Shown here piece after piece: positions 46,230 to 54,550 of a stretch of 64,000 nt of DNA. Position 1 is the stretch's first letter. Every line of letters starts with the position of its first letter. The notes under the pieces were generated by a model. It saw nothing but the letters and a program-made list of their open reading frames with translations, had not been told where the DNA came from and did no database searches. The stretch comes from a virus. The translations under genes and the position numbers were made by a program. The DNA lies in IMG/VR virus record IMGVR_UViG_3300023174_006137, positions 95,492 through 159,491 of that record. One strand, given 5' to 3'.

Positions 46230-46877
46230 TTAATCTTCAAAATCATTAGACCAAGGAAGTTCATATTTTAAAGAATTTTTTACATCATTATCTATTATAG
46301 ATTTGAACTCTGGATTTTCTGAACTAGAACTCATTACCGTTCTAATAAATGGTCCTTTCATTCTGAAAACTCTTCCTTCATAATATTTTATTAACCAATC
46401 ATCTCCAAACCAAATTTTTAAATCATCTGGTATTGGATTGTAATTTTGTTTAGTGAGAAATAACATTGTTCCAAATCCTCTATTTCTTACCAAAATTTTT
46501 TCAATATTATATATATCAGATTGTTTAAAACAAGTTTTAGATGCACCAATTATTCCTATTTCATTATTATCCAATAAAAATAAAGCATAATAAAAAGCCA
46601 ATTCATCAACTATAACATCATCATTTAATAAACAAATTTTATTAAATTTTGCATGCTTAACACCAAAATTCCAAGCAGGATTTACAAAAATATTTTCACT
46701 AAATTGATATTCAATAATTTTATTACTTTTATAAGTACAAACATTTTTAGAAGGTTTATTATTTATTATAATAATTTCACCAATAGCATCACACTTATCC
46801 AATTTAGAAATAGATTCAAATATTAAATCTGAAGACCATATTGTAGGAATGACAACGCTAATTTTATAATTATCCAT
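46230..46877 (-). CDS. Glycosyltransferase, GT-A fold (family 2-like)
   Basis: A 215-residue protein: ISVVIPTIWSSDLIFESI is the nucleotide-sugar-binding start, ICLLNDDVIVDELAFYYAL holds the DxD-like metal site (NDDV), and WFGDDWLIKYY may be the acceptor-side acidic motif. It is somewhat short for GT2. Probably acts with the fused enzyme at 44899. Confidence 0.8.
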   Translation of the reverse strand: MDNYKISVVIPTIWSSDLIFESISKLDKCDAIGEIIIINNKPSKNVCTYKSNKIIEYQFSENIFVNPAWNFGVKHAKFNKICLLNDDVIVDELAFYYALFLLDNNEIGIIGASKTCFKQSDIYNIEKILVRNRGFGTMLFLTKQNYNPIPDDLKIWFGDDWLIKYYEGRVFRMKGPFIRTVMSSSSENPEFKSIIDNDVKNSLKYELPWSNDFED

Positions 46878-46910
46878 TTAGTAAATATTTTAATTTTATT
46901 TTCTTAAAAT

Positions 46911-48191
46911 TTAAATTAACTTATTTCTCAATCCCGGCATATAAATCTCCAACAAAGAAATCAATTCCTCTTTAATTTCAGGTTTAATATTTTTTGTTCT
47001 TTCTTTATTAACCAAAGTCATAAACTCAGAAACAACTTTATTAAACTTAAACGATTCAGTATAATTGAAAACGGTTGTTTTAAACCTTTCAATATCAATT
47101 TCATCATCTCCTTCACGACTCATCCATTCTTTAAATCTATTAACAAAACGAGTTATGCCTTTCATATTCTTATCACTCCAAGAACCACCATCAAAATAAT
47201 GACCAATAAACATCAAATAAAATCTCAATTCATCTTGATCATATTCATCAGGGTTAATTGTATTTCCTTTTGATTTAGACATTTTTTCACCACCATTCAA
47301 TATCATACCCTGATGAATTACCTTCTTAAAAGGTTCTTCTTCTGATACAACATCAATATCATACAAAAACATATTAATAAATCTAGCATAAATCAAATGC
47401 ATACAAGAATGTTCATTACCACCTACATACAAATCAACCTGTTTGTATTTATCTTTAGCACACAATTCATTTTCGTTATATGGATCACAATAACGAACAA
47501 AATAAAAACTAGAATCAAAAAAAGTATCAATTGTATCTGTTTCACCTTCAATCGGAATAGGACAACCCCATTTTCGTTGGCGACTAATACACCAATCATG
47601 CTGATTTTCCAACCAATTTCTTTGTGCGTTTATGGTGCTTTCTGGTAAACCACTAATAGGCAAATTATTAATCAATCTATCTTTATAGTCAGTGATTTTA
47701 ACATACCATTGTTCCATTTCTCTTTGCTCTACATCAGTAGAACATCTATCACATTTACCATTTTTAACTTGCTCTCTGGCCAATACAGTTTCACAGCTAT
47801 TACACCAATTTACGATTCCATTTGCTTTGTATATCAAACCACGCTTATACATTTCCAAAAATAACCATTGAGTCCATTTTTGATAAGATGGGTCAGAAGT
47901 AATTAAATATTCAATAAATCCTGTATTCATATTTTTCATTTGAACACGGAATTTATCTATATTTTCGTATGTAATTTCTTTTGGATCTCTACCTACTTTT
48001 TTAGCATAGTTTTCAGCAGGCAACCCAAAGGAATCGAACCCAAAAGGTTGGAATACACTTATACCATTATATCGTTTATAACGACAAAATGAATCCATTA
48101 TTGCATAGTTATACACATGACCGATATGCAACCCATCACCAGATGGGTAAGGAAACATAACAGTTATATACATTTCTTCGTTGTTATACAT
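46911..48191 (-). CDS. leuS: Compact leucyl-tRNA synthetase lacking the editing domain
   Basis: A 426-residue LeuRS, about half the normal 860. FPYPSGDGLHIGHVYNYAI holds HIGH, a zinc knuckle CNSCETVL/CDRCS follows, VDLYVGGNEHSCMHLIYARF is typical of LeuRS, and GEKMSKSKGN is the KMSKS loop. The roughly 200-residue CP1 editing domain is cleanly missing between AQRNWLENQHDW and CISRQRKWG, and the protein ends soon after the anticodon-binding helices, without the C-terminal tRNA-binding domain. Five tRNA-Leu-like sequences lie in operons B and C. Confidence 0.92.
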   Translation of the reverse strand: MYNNEEMYITVMFPYPSGDGLHIGHVYNYAIMDSFCRYKRYNGISVFQPFGFDSFGLPAENYAKKVGRDPKEITYENIDKFRVQMKNMNTGFIEYLITSDPSYQKWTQWLFLEMYKRGLIYKANGIVNWCNSCETVLAREQVKNGKCDRCSTDVEQREMEQWYVKITDYKDRLINNLPISGLPESTINAQRNWLENQHDWCISRQRKWGCPIPIEGETDTIDTFFDSSFYFVRYCDPYNENELCAKDKYKQVDLYVGGNEHSCMHLIYARFINMFLYDIDVVSEEEPFKKVIHQGMILNGGEKMSKSKGNTINPDEYDQDELRFYLMFIGHYFDGGSWSDKNMKGITRFVNRFKEWMSREGDDEIDIERFKTTVFNYTESFKFNKVVSEFMTLVNKERTKNIKPEIKEELISLLEIYMPGLRNKLI

Positions 48192-48441
48192 AATAAGTAT
48201 ATTTATTAAATGAGTAAATATTACCAGATTTTTCTACTTCACCATCTGAAAAATAATTTTTAAACAAATATTCTTCGGCAAGTTTATAGGTTTCAAAAGA
48301 AGGAGTATATTCTTTTACATCTTCTTTATTTATTATTGTTTTCCAAAAAAACAGATATTTTCGTTGTATATAAAAAGTCTCTACTGCTAATTCATTATTA
48401 TATCTTATAGATTGTTCAGATATTATTCTATATTTTCCCAT
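48184..48441 (-). CDS. Small unknown protein
   Basis: An 85-residue, tyrosine- and phenylalanine-rich protein (MGKYRIISEQSIRYNNELAV...). Beta-rich; no family recognised. It overlaps the leuS start by eight bases and is probably co-transcribed. Confidence 0.55.
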   Translation of the reverse strand: MGKYRIISEQSIRYNNELAVETFYIQRKYLFFWKTIINKEDVKEYTPSFETYKLAEEYLFKNYFSDGEVEKSGNIYSFNKYTYYV

Positions 48442-48442
48442 T

Positions 48443-48631
48443 TTAATTATTCTTCTTTTTTAATTTAGCATTATCGTACAAACCATGTAATGTATTACAA
48501 TTACCACAAGTTATATAAACTACTTCTATATTTTCATTTGTGTCATCATCAATATCTTTTGATATGTGATATTCAAACATATTATTACAACCACAGTTGC
48601 CACATATAATGTGTAATTTTGCGTGTGCCAT
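48443..48631 (-). CDS. Small zinc-ribbon protein
   Basis: ATG at 48631 (MAHAKLHIICGNCGCN) gives 62 residues with CGNCGC and ITCGNCNTLH forming a four-cysteine ribbon. A TTTG-N19-TATTTTTG promoter (48659-48689) lies upstream. Function unknown. Confidence 0.7.
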   Translation of the reverse strand: MAHAKLHIICGNCGCNNMFEYHISKDIDDDTNENIEVVYITCGNCNTLHGLYDNAKLKKKNN

Positions 48632-48658
48632 AATTAAATAAAAAATTTTTTGTTTTTG

Positions 48659-48689
48659 CAAAAATACAAAAAATAATTGTAAAAACAAA
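48659..48689 (-). promoter_or_regulatory. Host-type promoter of the 48443 gene
   Basis: Minus-strand TTTG, 19 bases, TATTTTTG. Confidence 0.65.
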
Positions 48690-48720
48690 AAAAATTAGCA
48701 ATTTGCTAATTTTTTTTGTT
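48686..48720. terminator. Intrinsic terminator at the end of smpB
   Basis: Hairpin AAAAAAATTAGCAA/TTTGCTAATTTTTTT overlapping the smpB 3' end. Confidence 0.75.
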
Positions 48721-49149
48721 TAATTCTCTTTCGGTTTGTCGTTTAATATCTTTTTCTTTTAAAGATTCTTTTTTATCATAGGTTTTTTTACCCTTGGCAA
48801 CAGCAATTTTCAATTTAAACTTACCATTAACCAAATATAAACTAATAGGAACAATAGTTATACCATTTACTTTTAAATCTTTTTTAATATCCCTGATTTG
48901 TTTCTTTGTTAAAAGTAATTTTCTATCACGACTTTCTTCGTGATTCATCCACGAAGATTCTTTATGTTTCGCAATATAAATACCTTTAACGAAAATTTCA
49001 TTATTATTATCAACATATACATAAGTATCGTTGATAGAAGCATTACCATCTCTCAATGATTTAACTTCGGATCCTAATAATTTTATACCAGCAACATATT
49101 CTTCTAATATGTTATATTCATAATATGCTTTTTTGTTATTGAAACTCAT
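48706..49149 (-). CDS. smpB: SsrA-binding protein SmpB
   Basis: From ATG at 49149 (MSFNNKKAYYEYNI) it has 147 residues. It has the SmpB barrel signatures GIKLLGSEVKSLRDGNASINDTYVY, RDRKLLLTK, VNGITIVPISLYLVNGKFK and the AVAKGKKTYDKKESLKEKD tail that enters the decoding centre. SmpB delivers tmRNA to stalled ribosomes. No tmRNA gene was recognised in the window. A host-type promoter ends so close to the ATG that the message may be leaderless. Confidence 0.95.
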   Translation of the reverse strand: MSFNNKKAYYEYNILEEYVAGIKLLGSEVKSLRDGNASINDTYVYVDNNNEIFVKGIYIAKHKESSWMNHEESRDRKLLLTKKQIRDIKKDLKVNGITIVPISLYLVNGKFKLKIAVAKGKKTYDKKESLKEKDIKRQTERELNKKN

Positions 49150-49153
49150 AATG

Positions 49154-49184
49154 CAAAGATAGAGAAAAAAAATCAATTTTCAAA
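49154..49184 (-). promoter_or_regulatory. Host-type promoter of smpB
   Basis: Minus-strand TTTG, 19 bases, TATCTTTG four bases before the ATG. Confidence 0.75.
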
Positions 49185-49192
49185 TTTTTTGA

Positions 49193-49513
49193 TTAAGAAT
49201 TTCTTTCGATTAAATCAACAAGTTTAGGTTTTTGCAACATACCAATTGCTTTATCAACAATTTCACCGTTTTTATATACCAAAATTGTAGGAATAGAACT
49301 TACACCAAGTTCAACAGCTTTATCTCTATTTTGATCAACATCCATTTTGGCCATTTTAACAGGTGAATTTTGTACCATTAAATCTTTAGATACATCTTCG
49401 TAAATAGGAGTAAGAGCTTTGCAGGGTCCACACCACATCGCTTCCAGTTTTACCAATACCAAACCATCTTTGGTAATTTCATCAAAATTTGTATTGTTTA
49501 ATTCGTGAATCAT
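49193..49513 (-). CDS. trxA: Thioredoxin
   Basis: A 106-residue thioredoxin with the WCGPC redox site near residue 27 (EAMWCGPCKALTP) and the cis-Pro loop SSIPTILVYKNGE near 74. Full normal length. It reduces disulfides in the cytoplasm; in T7 the host protein is a polymerase processivity factor, and a phage copy more often serves ribonucleotide reductase or glutaredoxin-like roles. Confidence 0.95.
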   Translation of the reverse strand: MIHELNNTNFDEITKDGLVLVKLEAMWCGPCKALTPIYEDVSKDLMVQNSPVKMAKMDVDQNRDKAVELGVSSIPTILVYKNGEIVDKAIGMLQKPKLVDLIERNS

Positions 49514-49602
49514 AATGTTTATTTGTTTTTTAATTATATATATTTTTTCAAAAAAGTTTATTTTTTGCTACAAGGAACACACCATAATTTAATATATAAA
49601 AT

Positions 49603-50325
49603 ATGGAATACACAAAATTATACACACCGATTGTTTATATTTATGCTTTAATTAATAAAAATGAGCCAGATTTAATTAGATACGTTGGAAAATCTAATAA
49701 ACCAAAAAGAAGATTAAAAGAGCATATGAAAGAAAATTATGGTTATAAAGGAAATTGGATCAAATCATTTGATGCAAAAAATTTATTAGGAATAAAAATA
49801 CTTGCTATTTGTCCAGAAGAAGATTTTCCTTTTTATGAAGCAAAATTTATAAAAGAATATAAATCTGATAAACTAACTAATTCTGATGAAACAGGACATG
49901 GAAACCAAAACAGAAAAAGAGAAATAATAGAATCCGCAGCTAAAAAAATAAGCAAACCAGTTTATCAATTTGATTTGAATGGAAATTTTCTAAATGAATA
50001 CAAATCAGCAAGAGAAGCTGGTAGAAAGTTAAATATATATCATTCTCATATTGTCCGTGCTTGTAATGGTGAATATAAACATTCACAAGGTTTTATTTTT
50101 AGTTATGATAAATTGAAAAAAATTGAAAAAGTCGAAATACCAAATGCAGTAAAAAAACAGGTTGTTGAAATTGACTCAAATGGAAACATAATTAAAATTT
50201 GGAAATCTTTAATGGATTGTAGTAGAGAAACAAAAATTGATAATGGTAATTTAAGTCGTGTATGTACTGGTAAATTAAAAAGTATAAAAGGTAGATTTTT
50301 TAAATTTTTCAAAAGTAATATATAA
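49603..50325 (+). CDS. GIY-YIG endonuclease with NUMOD1 repeats
   Basis: A 240-residue protein. VYIYALINKNEPDLIRYVGKS is the GIY-YIG core. Two NUMOD1 DNA-binding units follow: VYQFDLNGNFLNEYKSAREA and VVEIDSNGNIIKIWKSLMD. A TTTAATATATAAAAT box sits immediately before the ATG. Free-standing mobile endonuclease. Confidence 0.88.
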   Translation: MEYTKLYTPIVYIYALINKNEPDLIRYVGKSNKPKRRLKEHMKENYGYKGNWIKSFDAKNLLGIKILAICPEEDFPFYEAKFIKEYKSDKLTNSDETGHGNQNRKREIIESAAKKISKPVYQFDLNGNFLNEYKSAREAGRKLNIYHSHIVRACNGEYKHSQGFIFSYDKLKKIEKVEIPNAVKKQVVEIDSNGNIIKIWKSLMDCSRETKIDNGNLSRVCTGKLKSIKGRFFKFFKSNI

Positions 50326-50350
50326 TCTTAAGAAAAATTAAAAAACAATT

Positions 50351-50890
50351 ATGTCATTACAAACAATAAAAAAATTTGAAAATTTGGAAAACAGTAAAAT
50401 TGTAACGCCTGTAAAATTAAATACAGGAGAAGTTGAATTGTTAACCGAAAGAATTAAAGATGAATATACTGCGCACTATTATTATACAGCAGCTGCTAAT
50501 TGGTGTCAAAATAAAAATTACAAAAAAGCAGCTAGTTTTTTTAACGAGGAAGCTAAATCTGAACTAGAACATGCTAAAAAATTACAAGATTTTATAACTG
50601 GCTGGAATGTTATGCCACAAGTTCCGCAAACAGAAACAAAACATAATTTCACATCTTTAGTTGATATAATCAATGGTGCATATAAAATGGAATATGGTTT
50701 ATTACAAGAATATAATAAAATCTCAACTACTTTTTTATCATCTAATTTAACCATCTTTGATTTTTTATGTTATTTTAGACAAGTTCAAACTGATTCCACT
50801 ATTGAATATAGTGATTTATTAAATGCTTTAACTTTAATTAATCCAAATAATAATTTTGAATTATTATATTTTGAACAAACATATTTATAA
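50351..50890 (+). CDS. Ferritin-like protein
   Basis: A 179-residue four-helix protein. ERIKDEYTAHYYYTAAANWC and FFNEEAKSELEHAKKLQDF carry the E...ExxH metal pattern of ferritins near residues 35 and 72, and a further Glu is expected in MEYGLLQEYNKIS. It may store or detoxify iron. It starts 25 bases after the GIY-YIG gene. Confidence 0.82.
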   Translation: MSLQTIKKFENLENSKIVTPVKLNTGEVELLTERIKDEYTAHYYYTAAANWCQNKNYKKAASFFNEEAKSELEHAKKLQDFITGWNVMPQVPQTETKHNFTSLVDIINGAYKMEYGLLQEYNKISTTFLSSNLTIFDFLCYFRQVQTDSTIEYSDLLNALTLINPNNNFELLYFEQTYL

Positions 50891-50925
50891 TAAAAAAGCA
50901 CTCTTAAGAGTGCTTTTTTATTATT
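50891..50925. terminator. Bidirectional intrinsic terminator
   Basis: Hairpin AAAAAGCACTCTT/AAGAGTGCTTTTT between convergent genes. Confidence 0.85.
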
Positions 50926-51535
50926 TAAAGTATTCATATGTGTCCATATTTTCTTCTAATCTTTTAAATTCTTTTTCTGTATTTTTAACTAAAATTGCTC
51001 TACCATTTTTAATTTGACTTTTAACTGTGCTTAAATTTCTACCTAATGTTTCTGCAATATCTTTATATTGCATTTTTTTAATTTCTCTCATTTCAATAAC
51101 CGTTCTTGTTGGCTCTTTTAATTTTTGAATTTCTTGTAACATTATTTCCGCTTTCTTATTATTTAAACGATGTAAAAATTCATCATTATCTTCTTCCTCT
51201 TGTATAAAATCTTTCATTGTTGTTCCTTCCTCATCAAGTTCATTATCAATTGACATAGTGCGTCTAACTTGTTTTAATTCCTGAAGTGCTAAGTGTCTTG
51301 CTATTGTAAATAACCAAGTTGAAAATTGTGCTTTTCCTTTTTCGTATTGTTCGATTTTTTCAAATGCTTTAATAAAAGCTTCTGTTGCTACATCTTCTGC
51401 AAGATATTCGTCTTGCGTAATTCCGTTAATGTTGTAAACTAATCTTGGATAAAATTTTTCGTAAAAAAATGCGAATGATTCGCCAGTGCGTTCTTTAAAT
51501 AGTAATTCCTGTTGTGAAGTTGATTGTAATGCCAT
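50921..51535 (-). CDS. ECF-type RNA polymerase sigma factor
   Basis: A 204-residue protein with sigma region 2 (DVATEAFIKAFEKIEQYEKG, FSTWLFTIARHLALQELK) and region 4 (IKKMQYKDIAETLGRNLSTVKSQIKNGR). It lacks regions 1 and 3, as in the ECF class. It may direct host RNA polymerase to phage promoters; the recurring TTTAATATATA box is a candidate target, though this is inference. The 220-base upstream region (51536-51756) is AT-rich and non-coding. Confidence 0.92.
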   Translation of the reverse strand: MALQSTSQQELLFKERTGESFAFFYEKFYPRLVYNINGITQDEYLAEDVATEAFIKAFEKIEQYEKGKAQFSTWLFTIARHLALQELKQVRRTMSIDNELDEEGTTMKDFIQEEEDNDEFLHRLNNKKAEIMLQEIQKLKEPTRTVIEMREIKKMQYKDIAETLGRNLSTVKSQIKNGRAILVKNTEKEFKRLEENMDTYEYFK

Positions 51536-51756
51536 AATTTGCCGTTAATTTTTATTAATTTGCTTTTAATTTTGCTTAAATTGCTCAATTATATATTATA
51601 TAATTAAAGTGTATAAAAGTTTAATTTATTTTAACAAATTTTTAAAAATTTTTATATTTATTTTTTATATAACAAATATAAGAAAAATTTTTTATAAAAA
51701 AAATTTTTTATAAAAAAAATCCCAAAAAGGAAGGACAAAAATTTAATATATATTAT

Positions 51757-51903
51757 ATGAAAAAATGTAATTATAGAAATTGCTTTAATGAAATTTCGGG
51801 CAGGCCTAACAAAAAGTTTTGTTGTATTAGATGTAAAAGAAATGAATTAAAATACAAACAGAGATTAAAAAAGAAAATTAATAAAAATGGGAGTGATATA
51901 TAA
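51757..51903 (+). CDS. Small zinc-finger-like ORF preceding the GIY-YIG gene
   Basis: A 48-residue ORF: CNYRNCFNEISGRPNKKFCC with a further CKRNELKY, a possible four-cysteine knuckle, then a basic helix. It overlaps the start of 51887 by 17 bases. A TTTAATATATATT box lies just upstream. It may act with the endonuclease. Confidence 0.6.
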   Translation: MKKCNYRNCFNEISGRPNKKFCCIRCKRNELKYKQRLKKKINKNGSDI

Positions 51904-52594
51904 AACAACAAATTTAATAAATGGCAAAATTTATATTGGAAAAAGAATTTTTAATAAAGATAAATTTATGAGAACTAATTATTATGGAAGTGGTAAATTG
52001 CTCAAACAATCCATAAGTAAATATGGATTGGAAAATTTCGCAAGAGAAATCATTGAGGAAATAGATAATAATTTATTAGGTGAAAGAGAAATTTTTTGGA
52101 TAAAATATCACAATTCAAATAATTTGGAAATTGGTTACAACTTATCTATTGGTGGAAATAGCACCTATGGTAAGAAAGGAAATAAAAAATCAGAAATTAC
52201 TAAACAAAAATTAAGTGTAGCAGTAAAAAATCATTTAAAAAATAATGGACATCCATTTAAAGGAAAAAAGCATAGTAAGGAAAGTATAGAAAAAATGAGT
52301 ATTATAAAGATAGGCAAAAAACTCACTAACGAACAAAAGAAAAATATAGGAAACGGACACAGGGGATTAAAATATAATAAAAAGCCTAAACCACTAAAGG
52401 AAAAAATTGACCAAAGAAAACAAGTAATCCAGAAATCATTAGATGGTCAATTTATAAGAATATGGGAGTCAATAGCAGAAGCAGCAAATTATTATAAATT
52501 TGATAGGTCTTGTATTTCAAGAGCATGTAATAAATCATATAGTAAATATGGTAAAAGCTATGGCTTTATTTGGGAATTTTTAGAAAAGGTATAA
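51887..52594 (+). CDS. GIY-YIG endonuclease with NUMOD3/NUMOD1 domains
   Basis: A 235-residue protein. GVIYKTTNLINGKIYIGKRI is the GIY-YIG core, with GSGKLLKQSISKYG after it. NUMOD3-like stretches (FKGKKHSKESIEKM) and a NUMOD1 unit (IQKSLDGQFIRIWESIAEA) follow. Similar in layout to 32257. Confidence 0.9.
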   Translation: MGVIYKTTNLINGKIYIGKRIFNKDKFMRTNYYGSGKLLKQSISKYGLENFAREIIEEIDNNLLGEREIFWIKYHNSNNLEIGYNLSIGGNSTYGKKGNKKSEITKQKLSVAVKNHLKNNGHPFKGKKHSKESIEKMSIIKIGKKLTNEQKKNIGNGHRGLKYNKKPKPLKEKIDQRKQVIQKSLDGQFIRIWESIAEAANYYKFDRSCISRACNKSYSKYGKSYGFIWEFLEKV

Positions 52595-52612
52595 TTATAC
52601 CTTTTCTAAAAA
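52581..52612. terminator. Bidirectional intrinsic terminator
   Basis: Hairpin AGAAAAGGTATAA/TTATACCTTTTCT spanning the ends of two convergent genes. Confidence 0.8.
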
Positions 52613-54451
52613 TTTTTCCAATTCTTCTATATCAAATAATATTACACCTAATTGTTCTGCCTTAACTAATTTAGACGAACCAGAGTTTTTATCCTTACAG
52701 ACAAGATATGTTAAGTTTTTGGAAACGCCAGAAGCTACTTTGCCGCCATTTTCTTCTATAATAGTTTCCAAATCTTGTCGTCTTACTCCCGTAAAACAAA
52801 AAGATTTACCTTTCAAAGAATCTGAGGATTTAACGATTTCTTTATTATTTATGGTTAAAGGTAAATCTTTTATGAAAATTTTAAATTTATCAAAGGCTTC
52901 CAAATATGAATTAGCAGATATATTTGAAAATCCTTGAATTTTTAAAATATCTTCTATATTTGGCTTATCCTCATAACCAAATTGTTCTAAGAGCGCAAGC
53001 TTTTTGGATCCCAAACCTTTATACAAATTACTTGCGTGTTGAAGTTTAGAAAGTTGAACTCCTTTAATTTTAGATTGTATTGCATTATAAACAATTTCTG
53101 CTTTACGCTTACCGAAACCTTCAAGTTTTTCCATATCAGAAGGTTTTAAATCAAGAATTGCTTTAACAGATTGATAACCTGCTTCCCATAATTGTGCAAA
53201 AACACCTTCACCAGCATTTTCAACTTCTAATATCTCAAAGAAAGATACTAATTGTTTGAACCTTTGCTCGTCAGTTTCTTCTAAAGTTATTAATTCAACC
53301 TCATTTTCATTCCAACCAATGTTTTGTATATCTGGCATCTGAAACTCAACTGATTCAATAACTTCTTTAACTAATGGAATAACCATACCACTGCGAACAA
53401 CTCTAATTTTAGCACCTATACCAAGACCCATATCTTTAACAAAGCGAGCATTATTACCTGTTACATTTGATACAGTCACGCCATCTAAACGAACTGGATC
53501 AATATGTAAAATAGGTTTTAAATAACCTTGTTTAGATATATTCCAAGTTATACCAAGAATAGTTGTAATTGCTGATTGTTCAAATTCTGGTGATTTAAAT
53601 GCTCTTGCCCAACATGGGTTTCCTGATCTTTCACGACCCAATTGTTCTTGTAATTTTAAACTATCAACTTCAAGAATTATACCATCTAATTCATATTCAA
53701 TAGACCATTCTTTAAATGTTTTAACAAGAAAATCTTCTGTTAAATCACCAATCGTTGTCTCAATCCACGGAACTTGTATTTCTTGGCATTGATTTAAAGC
53801 ATTTAAAATTTCATGTTTTAAAACAAACTTATCTTTATATTCTGGTTTTAATACAGCGCCATATTTAATATAACTTGTATCTTTAAGTGGCTCGGTTGCT
53901 TGTTTATTATTTATCAAACCAGCAACAAGATTTCTTGGATTGGCAAAATTAACAGCATATTTTTTCTGAAAACTATCTTTTGACATCATAACTTCACCAT
54001 AAGTAAATTGAAAAAATGGTGAAAATACCATGTCGTTTTTCAAATGATTGCTAATTAATTTATAATGTTCATCAGAAGATTGTCCAACCTTACCATCTCC
54101 TCTTGTTGTTGCTCTCGCTTTTGTTTCATCAACACATAAAGATAAACCATCAAATTTAGGCGTTAAAATAACATTAGTCGTTAAAGGAATACCTTTTAAT
54201 CTTGCCCAATCATGTAATTCTTCAATTGATTTTACTTTATTCATTGAAGCCATAATAATTGGAAGTTTTCTTTCTCTTTCTTTATCAGAAATTTCAATAC
54301 CAATAGTATCAAGAAATGGATTATTAGGGTCCAATTCCTCTAATTGTTCTATCAACAAATCATATTCTGTATCAGAAATAAGAGATTCGCCTGAACGATA
54401 AGCTGCATTATAAGTTTTAAGTTGCTCAACAAGTGTTTCAACGATTGTCAT
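52595..54451 (-). CDS. ligA: NAD-dependent DNA ligase
   Basis: A 618-residue LigA. The adenylation site is KFDGLSL (KxDG) near residue 100, followed by ATTRGDG, then the OB fold, a helix-hairpin-helix region (LKPSDMEKLEGFGKRKAEIV) and a C-terminal BRCT domain (KGKSFCFTGVRRQDLETII). It is slightly shorter than the usual 670 and the zinc finger is not obvious: the expected cysteines are missing around residues 400-425. A TTTG-N19-TAATTTTG promoter is upstream. Confidence 0.94.
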   Translation of the reverse strand: MTIVETLVEQLKTYNAAYRSGESLISDTEYDLLIEQLEELDPNNPFLDTIGIEISDKERERKLPIIMASMNKVKSIEELHDWARLKGIPLTTNVILTPKFDGLSLCVDETKARATTRGDGKVGQSSDEHYKLISNHLKNDMVFSPFFQFTYGEVMMSKDSFQKKYAVNFANPRNLVAGLINNKQATEPLKDTSYIKYGAVLKPEYKDKFVLKHEILNALNQCQEIQVPWIETTIGDLTEDFLVKTFKEWSIEYELDGIILEVDSLKLQEQLGRERSGNPCWARAFKSPEFEQSAITTILGITWNISKQGYLKPILHIDPVRLDGVTVSNVTGNNARFVKDMGLGIGAKIRVVRSGMVIPLVKEVIESVEFQMPDIQNIGWNENEVELITLEETDEQRFKQLVSFFEILEVENAGEGVFAQLWEAGYQSVKAILDLKPSDMEKLEGFGKRKAEIVYNAIQSKIKGVQLSKLQHASNLYKGLGSKKLALLEQFGYEDKPNIEDILKIQGFSNISANSYLEAFDKFKIFIKDLPLTINNKEIVKSSDSLKGKSFCFTGVRRQDLETIIEENGGKVASGVSKNLTYLVCKDKNSGSSKLVKAEQLGVILFDIEELEKFLEKV

Positions 54452-54465
54452 TATAAAAATTTTTA

Positions 54466-54496
54466 CAAAATTAAGAAAAAAAATTAACTTAACAAA
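54466..54496 (-). promoter_or_regulatory. Host-type promoter of ligA
   Basis: Minus-strand TTTG, 19 bases, TAATTTTG about 14 bases before the ATG. Confidence 0.68.
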
Positions 54497-54550
54497 ATTA
54501 TTTTTAGAAAACTTAAAGATTTAATATATAATAAAACAAAATCTTTTAAG

